Assembly: GCF_900343145.1 (NCBI RefSeq)
Contig: NZ_LT996886.1
Location: 186,001 to 250,000 of the forward strand
Direction: 5' to 3'
Source: Tessaracoccus timonensis
GTDB lineage: Bacteria; Actinomycetota; Actinomycetes; Propionibacteriales; Propionibacteriaceae
DNA length: 64,000 nucleotides
Numbering within the stretch: position 1 is the first letter of the stretch; each line of letters starts with the position of its first letter. Below the pieces are notes generated by a model. That model had not been told where the DNA came from. It saw nothing but the letters and a program-made list of their open reading frames with translations, and did not search any database. Positions 24,949-33,063 of the stretch are shown piece after piece. The position numbers were made by a program, and so were the translations under genes.

Positions 24949-27459
24949 TCAAGCTTTCTTAGGTGCCGGCTCAGGGCTGACGAGCTCCACCTGCACGAGG
25001 TTCGTGTGCTGACAATTGCCCTTCGAAACAGGGGCGGGATGCATGCTCGACAGCACGTTCACCGAGCCGCCGTGGTCGATCCCGTCCTTGTCCCATTTGA
25101 TCCACGCACCCTGCGGGAGCGATGCGACGCCCGGCATGATGCGCGGCGTGACCTTTGCCTGGATGTGTACCCGTCCGCGGTCATTGAACAGCCCGACGAT
25201 GTCGCCGTTCTTAATGCCTCGCTGTTCGGCGTCCATGGGGTTCAGCCACACCGCCTGCGGGTGCAGCTCGTTGTTTCGCTGCAAGTTGCCGTAGGTGGAG
25301 TGAGTGCGCTGTTTGTAGTGGTGGCCGATGAGCTGGATCGGATACTTGGCGTCCTTGGCCATGGCCTCCTCTGCGCCCTCCCACGTCGCAACATACTCGG
25401 GGATGGCGGATACCTTGTCGCCCGGGCGATTCTCCGGGAACTCCCAGGTCTTGCTCATCTCCCACAGCTCCTTGGAGAAGATTTCGATCTTCCCCGACGG
25501 GGTTTCCAGCGGGTTGGCGTCGGGATCGTCACGGAATTCCTTGAGCGACACGAACGTGCCCTTTTCCGGGTTCTTCTCATCCGCGTAGTAACGGTGCACG
25601 CCCTTCTTCACAAAGTCGTCGAACTTCTCCGGCAGCGACGGCACCTCCTTGCGGCCCTCGTCGTACAGGTGCCTGGCCCAGCCCTCGAGGTCACGGCCTT
25701 CCGTGAACTCCTCCTTGATGCCCAGCTTCTCTGCGATGCCCGTGAAGATGTCGTAGCCAGGCTTGGAATCGTAGAGCGGTTCGATAGCGGGCTCGCAGGC
25801 GATCAGGTAGGCCATGTCGCCGGTGTATTCGTTCGGCACCAAGTCCCAGCGCTCAGCGGTGGTGCAGTCGGGCAGCACCAAGTCTGCCAATTCGCAGCTA
25901 CGCGTGAACTGGTTGTCGATCACGCAGATAAATTCACATTTGCTGTCGTCTTGGAGCAGTTTGCGCAATTTCCCGTTGTCAGCGTGCTGGCTGGCGAGCA
26001 TGTTGCCACCGAATTCCACCATGAACTTGATGCCGGTCTTCAGTCGGTCGGTGCCGCGCACGCCGTCCTTCGTCGCGGTCATTTCCTCACCGTGATCGAT
26101 GGCGTCGGACCATCCGAAGTTGGAGATGGCGTCGGGAATGGGGTTCTCGCCTGCGGGAATCCACGGGGTCTTGGGCCAGAAGTAGCCCTCCTGCCCACCG
26201 GTGCCGCCGCCAGGAATACCAACCTGGCCGAGCACCGCCGCGAGCGTGTAGATGGCGCGCACCTGATTCTCGCCGTTGGCGTGCCGCTGGGGGCCCCAGC
26301 CCTGGACGATGTTGACTGGCTTGGTGATTGCCAGGCGGGTTGCGAAATCTCGAATCTGCTCGGCCGGAACCCCGGTGATTTCCGCTGCCCACTCGGGGGT
26401 CTTCTCAACGCCGTCTTCGCCTTTACCGTCCAGGTACGAACGGTACGAGAGATTCGCGGGGACGCCCTCAGGCATGGTTTTCTCATCGAATCCAACGCAG
26501 TACTTATCCAGGAATTCCTGGTCCTGCAGGTTGTTGTCGACGATGTGCTTGATCATGCCTGCGATGAGCGCCGCGTCGGTGCCTGGGCGCGGGGCGATCC
26601 ACTCGTCGGCGAGTACCGTCACGGAGTCAGACTGGCGAGGGTCGATGACCGCGATGTGGAGGCCTTCCTTCTTCGCAGCCTGCAGCGAAGTCCAGAGGTT
26701 GCCGCCACCCGACATGCGGGTTTCTTGCGGGTTGTGGCCCCACAACACCCACATCTTGCTGTGCTGGATGGTGTTCTCGATGGAGTTCGACGGGCAATCT
26801 CCCTCCATGCCGTAGTGGAACCTGGTGATGGTGCCGAGCTGCGAGAATGAGTAGTTGCCGTAGTAGTTCAGCTGGCCGCCCATGAGATTGAAGATGCGCT
26901 TGGGCAGGGCACCCGCGGAGAGATGCGCATTCCACACACCGGATCCGTAGACCATGAAGCAGGCCTCGTTGCCGTGCTCCTTGATGACGCGCTTCAGCTC
27001 GTCGGCGTACAGCTGGAAGGCCTCGTCCCAGGAGATCTCGTCCCACACTCCGTCGCCGCGCTTGGTGCCCTCGCGGCGCTTGAGCGGCTTCTTGATGCGG
27101 CTCGGGTTGTAGACACGCTGGCGCATGTTTCGACCGCGAACGCAGGCTCTGATCTGACGCCCGAGCAGGGAATCGTCGCCGGTGTTATCCGGCAGCACGC
27201 GCTTGATCTGGCCATCCACCACCTGCAGGCGAAGAGGGCAGCGCGAGCCACAGTTCACTACGCAGGCGCTCCAGGTGGTCTTCGCTTCGGCGATGCCTTC
27301 CGCCGCAGCGGCGACAGGGCTTTCTGCCGGCATGCCGAGGAACTGCCCACTGCTTGCTACCAACGCGCCGCCTCCGCCGAGGGCAGCGGACCAGGTGACG
27401 AAGGAACGACGGCTCACCCCAGACTGGGGGCGGTCGACAGATGGGGCTTCAGCGCTCAT
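24949..27459 (-). CDS. dmsA: Molybdopterin-dependent DMSO reductase catalytic subunit DmsA (Tat-exported)
   Basis: An 836-aa molybdoenzyme for anaerobic respiration. A twin-arginine signal (SRRSFVTWSAALGGGGAL, residues about 17-34) is followed by the 4Fe-4S motif CVVNCGSRCPL and IRACVRGRNMRQRVYNPSR. The active-site region reads MVYGSGVWN, with serine the likely molybdenum ligand as in DmsA. The C-terminal guanine-dinucleotide-binding region includes QLIGHHYKQRTHSTYGN. Start set at ATG 27459, because AAGG is correctly spaced from it; an ATG two codons upstream lacks spacing. Substrate could be DMSO or a related N-/S-oxide or oxyanion. The cofactor genes lie directly upstream in the window. Confidence 0.9.
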   Translation of the reverse strand: MSAEAPSVDRPQSGVSRRSFVTWSAALGGGGALVASSGQFLGMPAESPVAAAAEGIAEAKTTWSACVVNCGSRCPLRLQVVDGQIKRVLPDNTGDDSLLGRQIRACVRGRNMRQRVYNPSRIKKPLKRREGTKRGDGVWDEISWDEAFQLYADELKRVIKEHGNEACFMVYGSGVWNAHLSAGALPKRIFNLMGGQLNYYGNYSFSQLGTITRFHYGMEGDCPSNSIENTIQHSKMWVLWGHNPQETRMSGGGNLWTSLQAAKKEGLHIAVIDPRQSDSVTVLADEWIAPRPGTDAALIAGMIKHIVDNNLQDQEFLDKYCVGFDEKTMPEGVPANLSYRSYLDGKGEDGVEKTPEWAAEITGVPAEQIRDFATRLAITKPVNIVQGWGPQRHANGENQVRAIYTLAAVLGQVGIPGGGTGGQEGYFWPKTPWIPAGENPIPDAISNFGWSDAIDHGEEMTATKDGVRGTDRLKTGIKFMVEFGGNMLASQHADNGKLRKLLQDDSKCEFICVIDNQFTRSCELADLVLPDCTTAERWDLVPNEYTGDMAYLIACEPAIEPLYDSKPGYDIFTGIAEKLGIKEEFTEGRDLEGWARHLYDEGRKEVPSLPEKFDDFVKKGVHRYYADEKNPEKGTFVSLKEFRDDPDANPLETPSGKIEIFSKELWEMSKTWEFPENRPGDKVSAIPEYVATWEGAEEAMAKDAKYPIQLIGHHYKQRTHSTYGNLQRNNELHPQAVWLNPMDAEQRGIKNGDIVGLFNDRGRVHIQAKVTPRIMPGVASLPQGAWIKWDKDGIDHGGSVNVLSSMHPAPVSKGNCQHTNLVQVELVSPEPAPKKA

Positions 27460-27510
27460 GTTCATCCTTGCACTCGTTGACCGATCGGCTTCAATCCAGC
27501 AGTCTACGAC

Positions 27511-27540
27511 ATGCCATAGTTGTCGTGACAACTATGGCAT
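27511..27540. promoter_or_regulatory. Perfect 14-bp inverted repeat upstream of dmsA (candidate operator)
   Basis: ATGCCATAGTTGTC and its exact reverse complement are separated by two bases (GT), 52-81 bases before the dmsA start. No T-run follows and it is too close-spaced to be a good hairpin, so a dimeric regulator binding site is the better reading. It contains TTGTC-GT-GACAA, reminiscent of CRP/FNR-type half-sites without matching a consensus. Confidence 0.65.
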
Positions 27541-27581
27541 ACGTGGCGCGAATTCGTTGTTTATTCCGGCGGAACCGGGTG

Positions 27582-27764
27582 TGATTTCGATACGCGGCCT
27601 GCGGCCGCTACTCAGTCACCGAGGGCTGCGCATCGGGCACCACCCGACCGTCGAGTAGCGGCGACGCGGTTTCGATACGCCACTTCGTGGCTACTCAGTC
27701 ACCGAGGGCTCCGCATCGCGCACCACCCAACCGTCGAGTAGCGGCGAAGACGCCTATCGAGACG
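27582..27764. repeat. Dispersed palindromic repeat family 2, cluster I
   Basis: Alternating units of the type TTTCGATACGC-stem-GCTACTCAGTCACCGAGG (27584, 27670) and ACCGTCGAGTAGCGGCGA...TATCGAGACGC (27647, 27731), the second being roughly the reverse complement of the first. Each unit can fold on itself, for example CGGCCTGCGGCCG. Similar units occur at 27880, 35646, 37728 and 41337. There is no coding gene between dmsA and the DUF6457 gene; this 510-base gap is filled by these repeats and the palindrome at 27781. Confidence 0.8.
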
Positions 27765-27780
27765 CAGCGAGGGGAAGGAA

Positions 27781-27859
27781 CTAACCCAATATCCACACGC
27801 GTTTGCTAAATAGGCCGATTTTGCCCGGTTTCGACAAACGAATGTGGATATTGGGTTAG
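27781..27859. repeat. 79-nt palindromic element nested in repeat cluster
   Basis: Arms CTAACCCAATATCCACA (27781-27797) and TGTGGATATTGGGTTAG (27843-27859) are perfect complements; pairing continues inward (CGCGTTTG with CAAACGAA, 2 mismatches), leaving a loop of about 30 bases. The design (about 25-bp arms, about 30-base loop, under 80 nt) is like family 1 but the sequence is unrelated. It splits the family-2 repeats into two groups, as if inserted. Confidence 0.8.
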
Positions 27860-27879
27860 CCAAGCGATTGGAGGGGTGT

Positions 27880-28050
27880 GGTTTCGATACGCCACTTCGT
27901 GGCTACTCAACCACCGGAGGTGACGGCCCAGCCCCCACCACGACCGTCGAGCTCCTCACCGACCGACCGTCGAGTAGCGGCGAAGCCGCGTATCGAGACG
28001 CATCCGGGATTTCGACACGCCACTTCGTGACTACTCCACCACCGGAGCTG
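27880..28050. repeat. Dispersed palindromic repeat family 2, cluster II
   Basis: Three more units: GGTTTCGATACGCCACTTCG...GCTACTCAACCACCGG at 27880, ACCGTCGAGTAGCGGCGAAG...GTATCGAGACGC at 27965, and ATTTCGACACGCCACTTCG...ACTACTCCACCACCGG at 28009. The block ends 3 bases before the stop of the DUF6457 gene. Confidence 0.78.
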
Positions 28051-28053
28051 CGC

Positions 28054-28284
28054 TCAGATGGCGTCTTCGATCTTGGCGCGCAGCTCAACCGGGTCGCCAC
28101 CGGCCGCCACAGCCAGGCCGAGAATGTACGCACCCACCGGCGCCATCGGGCGCTCCCCCTCGTGAGCGATGCGGGCGGTCAGTTCGAGGATGAGGTCCTC
28201 GTCGATTCGAGCCGGGTCAACTCCGACGGCCTTACACGCGCGCTCGATGAAGGGACGCCACTCGCTACGGTCTTCTTTGCTCAT
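28054..28284 (-). CDS. DUF6457 protein, molybdenum-cofactor associated
   Basis: A 76-aa protein resembling the DUF6457 domain found fused to or beside MobA-type guanylyltransferases in actinobacteria. Visible features: WRPFIERACKAVGVDP, LILELTARIAHEGERPMAPV and YILGLAVAAGGDP. Start ATG 28284 has AAGGAG 8 bases upstream. It is the first of the molybdenum-cofactor genes on this strand's 3' side, 49 bases after moaC. Biochemical role unknown. Confidence 0.75.
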   Translation of the reverse strand: MSKEDRSEWRPFIERACKAVGVDPARIDEDLILELTARIAHEGERPMAPVGAYILGLAVAAGGDPVELRAKIEDAI

Positions 28285-28333
28285 GTCTTTGTTCTCCTTA
28301 TGCGTTCGACGGTGTGCCTCCAGCGAAGCACAA

Positions 28334-28807
28334 TCAGGCCTCCGGGCGTGTCCAATCGCCCGAACGTCCACCGGATTTGGCGATGATCTTCGCTGACACA
28401 ATCTCAGCCGAGCGGTCCACGCCCTTGACCATGTCGACGACAGCGAGCGCCGCCACCGTCACCGCGGTGAGCGCTTCCATCTCGACGCCGGTGCGGTCGG
28501 CGGTGCGGACCGTCGCGCGGATGTCGACGCCGTGATCTTCGATGGCGAGATCAACCGCGCACCCGTGCACACCAATCACATGCGCCAGCGGGAGCAGCTC
28601 GGGAACCTTCTTCGTCGCGGCAATCCCAGCCACGCGGGCGACGGCGAGCACGTCGCCTTTCGGCACCGTCCCGTCGCGCAGGGCCGCCACCACGTCGGGC
28701 GAACAGCGCACCGTCGCAACGGCCGTCGCTTCACGGACACTCGGCTGCTTGCCCGTCACATCCACCATGCGGGCGGCGCCGTCGGAATCAAGATGCGTAA
28801 ACTTCAT
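28334..28807 (-). CDS. moaC: Cyclic pyranopterin monophosphate synthase MoaC
   Basis: A 157-aa enzyme completing the first stage of molybdopterin synthesis with MoaA. Typical sequence: HLDSDGAARMVDVTGK, KGDVLAVARVAGIAATKK, LLPLAHVIGVHGCAVDL, GVEMEALTAVTVAALAVVDMVK and the terminal SGGRSGDW. Located 4 bases after moeA. Confidence 0.95.
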   Translation of the reverse strand: MKFTHLDSDGAARMVDVTGKQPSVREATAVATVRCSPDVVAALRDGTVPKGDVLAVARVAGIAATKKVPELLPLAHVIGVHGCAVDLAIEDHGVDIRATVRTADRTGVEMEALTAVTVAALAVVDMVKGVDRSAEIVSAKIIAKSGGRSGDWTRPEA

Positions 28808-28811
28808 GGCC

Positions 28812-30011
28812 CTACTTCACCAGATAGACGTCGAGTGTGCTGCCGGGGGTGACTTCTTCGACGTCGACGGGCACGTACGCCAACCCGTCGGCACGCCAGA
28901 GCGAGGCCACCAAATGTGAGCCAGAGACGCGTTCGTTGGCGGGCTCCGCGACGTCGCCGTCGAGCATCACGGGCACGAACTGGGCACGACCATTCGGGGT
29001 GCGCCAACCGCGCGACACCGTGCACGCCACCGACGGCCAGGGCTCCTGGTGCCCCGAGAACGCACCCAAGAGTTCGCGCAAGAACACCCAGCCGGAGACG
29101 AATACCGACACCGGGTTGCCTGGCAACCCCAGAAATGCGACGTCGTGGCCGCCCAGGCGCACCCGCCCGGAGCCTTGGGGCTTGCCAGGCTGCATCGCGA
29201 CGGGCGAGAAGTCGGCGTCGATGGCGGCGCGCACCACATCGAAGGCCCCGACGGACACCCCGCCGGTGGTGACGAGCACGTCGGCATCCGCGCAGGCTTC
29301 ATCGAGCAGCTGCTGAAAGGCAGCGACGTCGTCGCCAGCCCGGCGCACCGCGACGACCTCGCCGTCGAAGCGTCGCACCAATCCCGCGACGAGCAGCCCG
29401 TTCGAGTCGGGGATCTGGCCGGGTTGGAGGGGCTCGCCGGGGCTGGCGAGCTCGTCGCCGGTGGTCACGACGGCCACCTTCGGGCGCGCGTACACCGGCA
29501 CCGACCCATACCCGATGGATGCCAGCGACGACGCCACCGCGGCGTCGATACGCGTGCCGGCGGGCACGCCGGGGTCGCCCACCTGGATGTTCTCGCCCTG
29601 TGCGCGCACGTGCTTGCCAGGTTCAGCTGCCTCGACGATGCGCACGCGCTCGGGCAGCGGGGTGGCGCCGCGGGGTTGGTCGGTGAGTTCAACCGGCACG
29701 ACGATGTCCGCGCCGGCTGGCAGCGGGGCGCCCGTCATGATGCGCGCGGCGGCACCGACCGGCAGCGGATCGGGTTCGCACGCGCCCGCGGGGATGTCGG
29801 CGGCGACGGGGAGCGTCGTCGGCGCCTGCACGTCGACGCCACGCACCGCGAATCCGTCCATGGCGGAGTTCGTGAACGGAGGGACCGGCACGAGCGCGTC
29901 GAGGCCGCGCGCGAGCACGCGCCCCTCGGCGAGCGCGAGCGGCATCTCCTCGATGGGCAGTTCGCGGGCCAGGGCACGCACGTGCTCGAGGTGTTCGTCG
30001 ATGCTTCTCAT
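28812..30011 (-). CDS. moeA: Molybdopterin molybdenumtransferase MoeA
   Basis: A 399-aa enzyme that inserts molybdenum into adenylylated molybdopterin. Motifs: PPFTNSAMDGFAVRG, AARIMTGAPLPAGADIVVP, TTGDELASPGEPLQPGQIPDSN, VLVTTGGVSVGAFD, MQPGKPQGSG and FLGLPGNPVSVF. Start ATG 30011 overlaps the moeB stop by 4 bases; the longer ORF runs through moeB and was rejected. Confidence 0.95.
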   Translation of the reverse strand: MRSIDEHLEHVRALARELPIEEMPLALAEGRVLARGLDALVPVPPFTNSAMDGFAVRGVDVQAPTTLPVAADIPAGACEPDPLPVGAAARIMTGAPLPAGADIVVPVELTDQPRGATPLPERVRIVEAAEPGKHVRAQGENIQVGDPGVPAGTRIDAAVASSLASIGYGSVPVYARPKVAVVTTGDELASPGEPLQPGQIPDSNGLLVAGLVRRFDGEVVAVRRAGDDVAAFQQLLDEACADADVLVTTGGVSVGAFDVVRAAIDADFSPVAMQPGKPQGSGRVRLGGHDVAFLGLPGNPVSVFVSGWVFLRELLGAFSGHQEPWPSVACTVSRGWRTPNGRAQFVPVMLDGDVAEPANERVSGSHLVASLWRADGLAYVPVDVEEVTPGSTLDVYLVK

Positions 30012-30745
30012 GCGGTTCGCTTTCGGAATGGGATCACGTGGTAGTGGCACGCCGCCGCGTCGAGCAGCCACAGCTTGCCGACGAGCAGCTCGCCGAAGCC
30101 TGCCAGGTATTTGAGGGCCTCCCCCACCTGCAGCGTGCCGACCTGCGCCACAGTGGAGCCCAAGATGCCGATGTCGAGTGCGGTCGGGTACATCCCGGGC
30201 TCGGGCTCGACGGGGTGCAGATCGCGTAGCCAGAGCTCGTCGCCGTGCTCGTCGGGCAGCCCGAAGAAGGAGCACTGCCCCTGCATACCCACAGCGCTCG
30301 CCCACACCAGCGGCGTGCGGGCCGCGCGGGCGGCGTCGGAGATGAGGTACTTCGCGGTGAACTGGTCGGTGCAGTCGAGCACGAGGTCGGCCGACGGAAA
30401 CAGCTGCGCGGCCAGCTCTGATGTCAGGAACTCCTCGACTGCATCCACCTCGACGCCCGGGTTCAGACGCGTCAGCGTCTCGGCAGCCGAGCGCGCCTTG
30501 TTCACGCCGATGTCGCGGTGCAGCACCTGGCGCTGGAGGTTCATTTCCTCGACGACGTCACCATCCACGACGGTAATGTGCCCGACGCCGGCGGCGGCGA
30601 GGTAGGGCAGCGTCGCCGAGCCGAGACCGCCCGCGCCCACCACCACGACGCGGCTAGCCAGAAGGCGTTCTTGCCCGCGCTCCCCCAGGCCGGGGACATC
30701 GATGTTACGGCGGTAGCGCCGTCGCTGTGCCTCCGTTAGGGGCAC
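30008..30745 (-). CDS. moeB: MoeB/ThiF-type adenylyltransferase
   Basis: A 245-aa E1-like enzyme that activates the C-terminal Gly-Gly of MoaD (or ThiS). The nucleotide-binding motif VVVVGAGGLGSATLPYLAAAG, the arginine finger region EEMNLQRQVLHRDIG and the DCTDQFTAKYLISDA segment are visible. The usual zinc-binding CxxC pairs and the C-terminal rhodanese domain are absent. Start set at GTG 30745, 8 bases after GAGGAG, giving a 10-base overlap with moaE. Confidence 0.88.
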   Translation of the reverse strand: MPLTEAQRRRYRRNIDVPGLGERGQERLLASRVVVVGAGGLGSATLPYLAAAGVGHITVVDGDVVEEMNLQRQVLHRDIGVNKARSAAETLTRLNPGVEVDAVEEFLTSELAAQLFPSADLVLDCTDQFTAKYLISDAARAARTPLVWASAVGMQGQCSFFGLPDEHGDELWLRDLHPVEPEPGMYPTALDIGILGSTVAQVGTLQVGEALKYLAGFGELLVGKLWLLDAAACHYHVIPFRKRTA

Positions 30746-31158
30746 TGCGACCACTCCTCGCTTCCGTCCGTGAAGCGCTGGAGCTTCCAGATGGGCAGCG
30801 TTTCTTTGATGCGGTCGACGAGGTCCGACGCGCACGCGAACGCCTGCTTCCGGTGCGACGCCCCCACCACCACAACGAGCGCGGTGTCGCCGATGGCAAG
30901 GTCGCCCACCCGGTGGTGTGCCGCGACGGCGTGCACACCGTCGCGGTCCTGGAACTCAGCGACGGTGCGGCGCATCACTGCATCAGCCGACGGATGCCCC
31001 ACGTAGCGGATGCCCGCAACCGCGCGCCCATCGTCGTGATTGCGCACCACGCCGCGGAACGTCACCACCGCGCCGGCGGCATCGTCGCCGACAAATGCTT
31101 CGAGGCGCGCGTCGTCGATGGTGACCTCGACGACGGCTGCGTCCATGCGTGCGGTCAT
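30736..31158 (-). CDS. moaE: Molybdopterin synthase catalytic subunit MoaE
   Basis: A 140-aa large subunit of molybdopterin synthase. Motifs: GAVVTFRGVVRNHDDGRAV, IRYVGHPSADAVM, HHRVGDLAIGDTALVVVVGASHRKQAF and the active-site tail IKETLPIWK. Start ATG 31158 follows the moaD stop by 4 bases; the long N-terminal ORF extension lies antiparallel over moaD/moaA and is not real. Confidence 0.94.
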   Translation of the reverse strand: MTARMDAAVVEVTIDDARLEAFVGDDAAGAVVTFRGVVRNHDDGRAVAGIRYVGHPSADAVMRRTVAEFQDRDGVHAVAAHHRVGDLAIGDTALVVVVGASHRKQAFACASDLVDRIKETLPIWKLQRFTDGSEEWSQCP

Positions 31159-31162
31159 GGGA

Positions 31163-31396
31163 TTAGCCGCCGGCGAAGGGTGGGAGGACGTCGAGGGTGG
31201 TGACCCCGTCGAGCGAACCACTCGCGATGGGCTCCCCGTCAGCGAGGAAGGTGCACACTTGCAGCACCCGGGCGAGGCGTTCGTCGCCCTCGCCGAGTTG
31301 TTCGCGCAGGGTTTCGAGGGTGAGCCCCTCGGCGTCGACCTCGCGGATGTCACCGCCGGCAGCTTCTGCGGCTCCGGCGAAGAACCTGACCTGCAT
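31163..31396 (-). CDS. moaD: Molybdopterin synthase sulfur carrier MoaD
   Basis: A 77-aa ubiquitin-fold protein beginning MQVRFFAGAAEAAGG and ending DVLPPFAGG; the terminal Gly-Gly receives the thiocarboxylate that MoaE transfers. It begins one base after the moaA stop and is followed by moaE, the usual pair. Confidence 0.95.
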   Translation of the reverse strand: MQVRFFAGAAEAAGGDIREVDAEGLTLETLREQLGEGDERLARVLQVCTFLADGEPIASGSLDGVTTLDVLPPFAGG

Positions 31397-32413
31397 TCAT
31401 CCTCCGATCGCACTCATGCCACGCTGTGGCTGCTCGAATTCGTCCGTGTCAATGCCGTGGGCCTGCGGTTTGCGACGGTGTGCGCCCGCCCAAGCCTCCG
31501 CAAGCGTAGCGTCGTCGGCCCCTGAGCGAAGAAGCCCGCGCAGGTCCGTCTCTGTGCGCGAGAACAGGCAGGTGCGGATTTGGCCGTCGCTGGTGATCCT
31601 GGTGCGGTCGCAGCTGGCGCAGAACGGATGCGAGACCGATGCGATCACGCCGATGTGCCCGCCGGGCTGGGTGTCGTCGGGCGCGACGCTCCACAGCTCC
31701 GCCGGTGCTGCTCCGCGCGGCTCGGTGGCGGGCGAGAGTTGGAAGCGCGCGCTGAGCGCGTCGAGGAGTTCCTGCGCGGTCACCATGTCGTGACGGTGCC
31801 ACTCCCCCTTCGGCCCGAGCGGCATCTGCTCGATGAAGCGCAGCTCGTAGCCGCCCTTGAGCGCGAACTCCGCCAGGGGCACCACGTCGACTTCGTTGAC
31901 CCCGCGCATAATGACAGCGTTAACCTTCACCGGCCGCAGCCCGGCTGCGTGGGAGGCCTCGATCGCTTCGAGCACGTCGGGGAGACGGTCGCGCCGGGCC
32001 ATCTGCGCGTAGCGGGCCTCGTCGAGGGAGTCGATGGAGATGTTCACGCGGTCGAGGCCGGCGTCGCGGAGTTCCTCCACCCTGGGCGCGAGGCCGATGC
32101 CGTTCGTAGTCAGCGCAGTTTCCGGCGCGCTGCCGTCGGGTAGTCGGAGCTGCTTCACGCGGGCAAGAATGTTGACGAGGCCTGGCCGGATGAGGGGCTC
32201 GCCGCCGGTGAAGCGCACCTTGGTGATACCGAGTTGTTCCACCCCCACGCGGATGAGGCGCACGACCTCGTCGTCGGTGAGGGTCTCGTCGCGTGGGATC
32301 CATTGCATGCCCTCCGCGGGCATGCAGTACACGCAGCGGAGGTTGCAGCGGTCGGTCAGGGACACCCGCAGATCGCGGGCGACGCGCGCGTGTGCATCCC
32401 TGAGCTCAAGCAT
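31397..32413 (-). CDS. moaA: GTP 3',8-cyclase MoaA
   Basis: A 338-aa radical-SAM enzyme starting molybdopterin synthesis. The N-terminal cluster motif is TDRCNLRCVYCMP; KVRFTGGEPLIRPG and the C-terminal second cluster FCASCDRTRITSDGQIRTC are present, and the protein ends in the conserved Gly-Gly. Start at ATG 32413; a TTG three codons upstream is possible. A family-1 palindrome lies between it and mog. Confidence 0.95.
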   Translation of the reverse strand: MLELRDAHARVARDLRVSLTDRCNLRCVYCMPAEGMQWIPRDETLTDDEVVRLIRVGVEQLGITKVRFTGGEPLIRPGLVNILARVKQLRLPDGSAPETALTTNGIGLAPRVEELRDAGLDRVNISIDSLDEARYAQMARRDRLPDVLEAIEASHAAGLRPVKVNAVIMRGVNEVDVVPLAEFALKGGYELRFIEQMPLGPKGEWHRHDMVTAQELLDALSARFQLSPATEPRGAAPAELWSVAPDDTQPGGHIGVIASVSHPFCASCDRTRITSDGQIRTCLFSRTETDLRGLLRSGADDATLAEAWAGAHRRKPQAHGIDTDEFEQPQRGMSAIGG

Positions 32414-32447
32414 AGGGCGCAAGTCTAGCCGGGTATTGCCGTCTGCT

Positions 32448-32522
32448 CGACTGAGCGCACACTAGATCGCAAAAACCGCCTTTACCGGGGCCAAATCGTC
32501 GTCTGGAGTGCGCTCAGTCGCG
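32448..32522 (-). repeat. Palindromic element family 1, copy C (inverted)
   Basis: A 75-nt palindrome whose reverse complement aligns along its whole length with copies A and B, including the loop (CGATTTGGCCCCGG versus CAGATTTTGGCCCTG). Arms start CGACTGAGCGCACACTAGAT. It sits alone in the 118-base moaA-mog gap with no nuclease gene next to it. Confidence 0.85.
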
Positions 32523-32531
32523 CTTTGCCTG

Positions 32532-33017
32532 TTATCCATGGTCTCCCCCATCGAGCTGGTCGATGAAGTGTGTGAGGGCTGGCACGATGTGTTCGACGAC
32601 ATCGCGTGCGCCGCCCACCGACCCGGGCGCATTGAGCACCACGGCGCGCACGCCGTCGCAGGTGATGATTCCGGCGATGCCGCGCGAGAGCATGGCGTGC
32701 GGCTGAGGCCCGACGCGGCGCAACGTCTCCGCGATGCCCGGCAGTTCGTAGTCGAGCAGTGCGCGTGTGGCTTCGACGGTGACGTCACGCGGGCCGACGC
32801 CGGTGCCGCCACACGTGACCACCGCCCGGGCACCGTCGTGCACAGCATTCTGGATGGTGTTCGCGATGGCGTCGCGGTCATCGGGGACGATGGTGGGAGC
32901 GGGCGCGTCAAAACCGGCGGCGCGGAGCCCTTCGACGATGATGGGGCCCGAGCGGTCGGCATAGACGCCAGCGTGGGCCCGGTCGGAGCAGGTAATCACC
33001 ATCGCGCGGTACAACAT
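32532..33017 (-). CDS. mog: Molybdopterin adenylyltransferase Mog/MoaB-type
   Basis: A 161-aa protein of the MogA/MoaB fold that adenylylates molybdopterin before metal insertion. VITCSDRAHAGVYADRSGP, VVTCGGTGVGPRDVTVEA and LNAPGSVGGARD are characteristic. It is upstream of moaA on the same strand and divergent from the TOBE regulator gene. Confidence 0.93.
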   Translation of the reverse strand: MLYRAMVITCSDRAHAGVYADRSGPIIVEGLRAAGFDAPAPTIVPDDRDAIANTIQNAVHDGARAVVTCGGTGVGPRDVTVEATRALLDYELPGIAETLRRVGPQPHAMLSRGIAGIITCDGVRAVVLNAPGSVGGARDVVEHIVPALTHFIDQLDGGDHG

Positions 33018-33063
33018 ACGCCCACACTACCGTTCCGCATCAGCGGCTGATACCCTGCGCTTC

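Noticed and set aside
24607-26850. 747-aa plus-strand ORF opposite dmsA/dmsB
   Set aside because: A high-GC shadow frame; the minus strand carries clear Fe-S and molybdopterin motifs.
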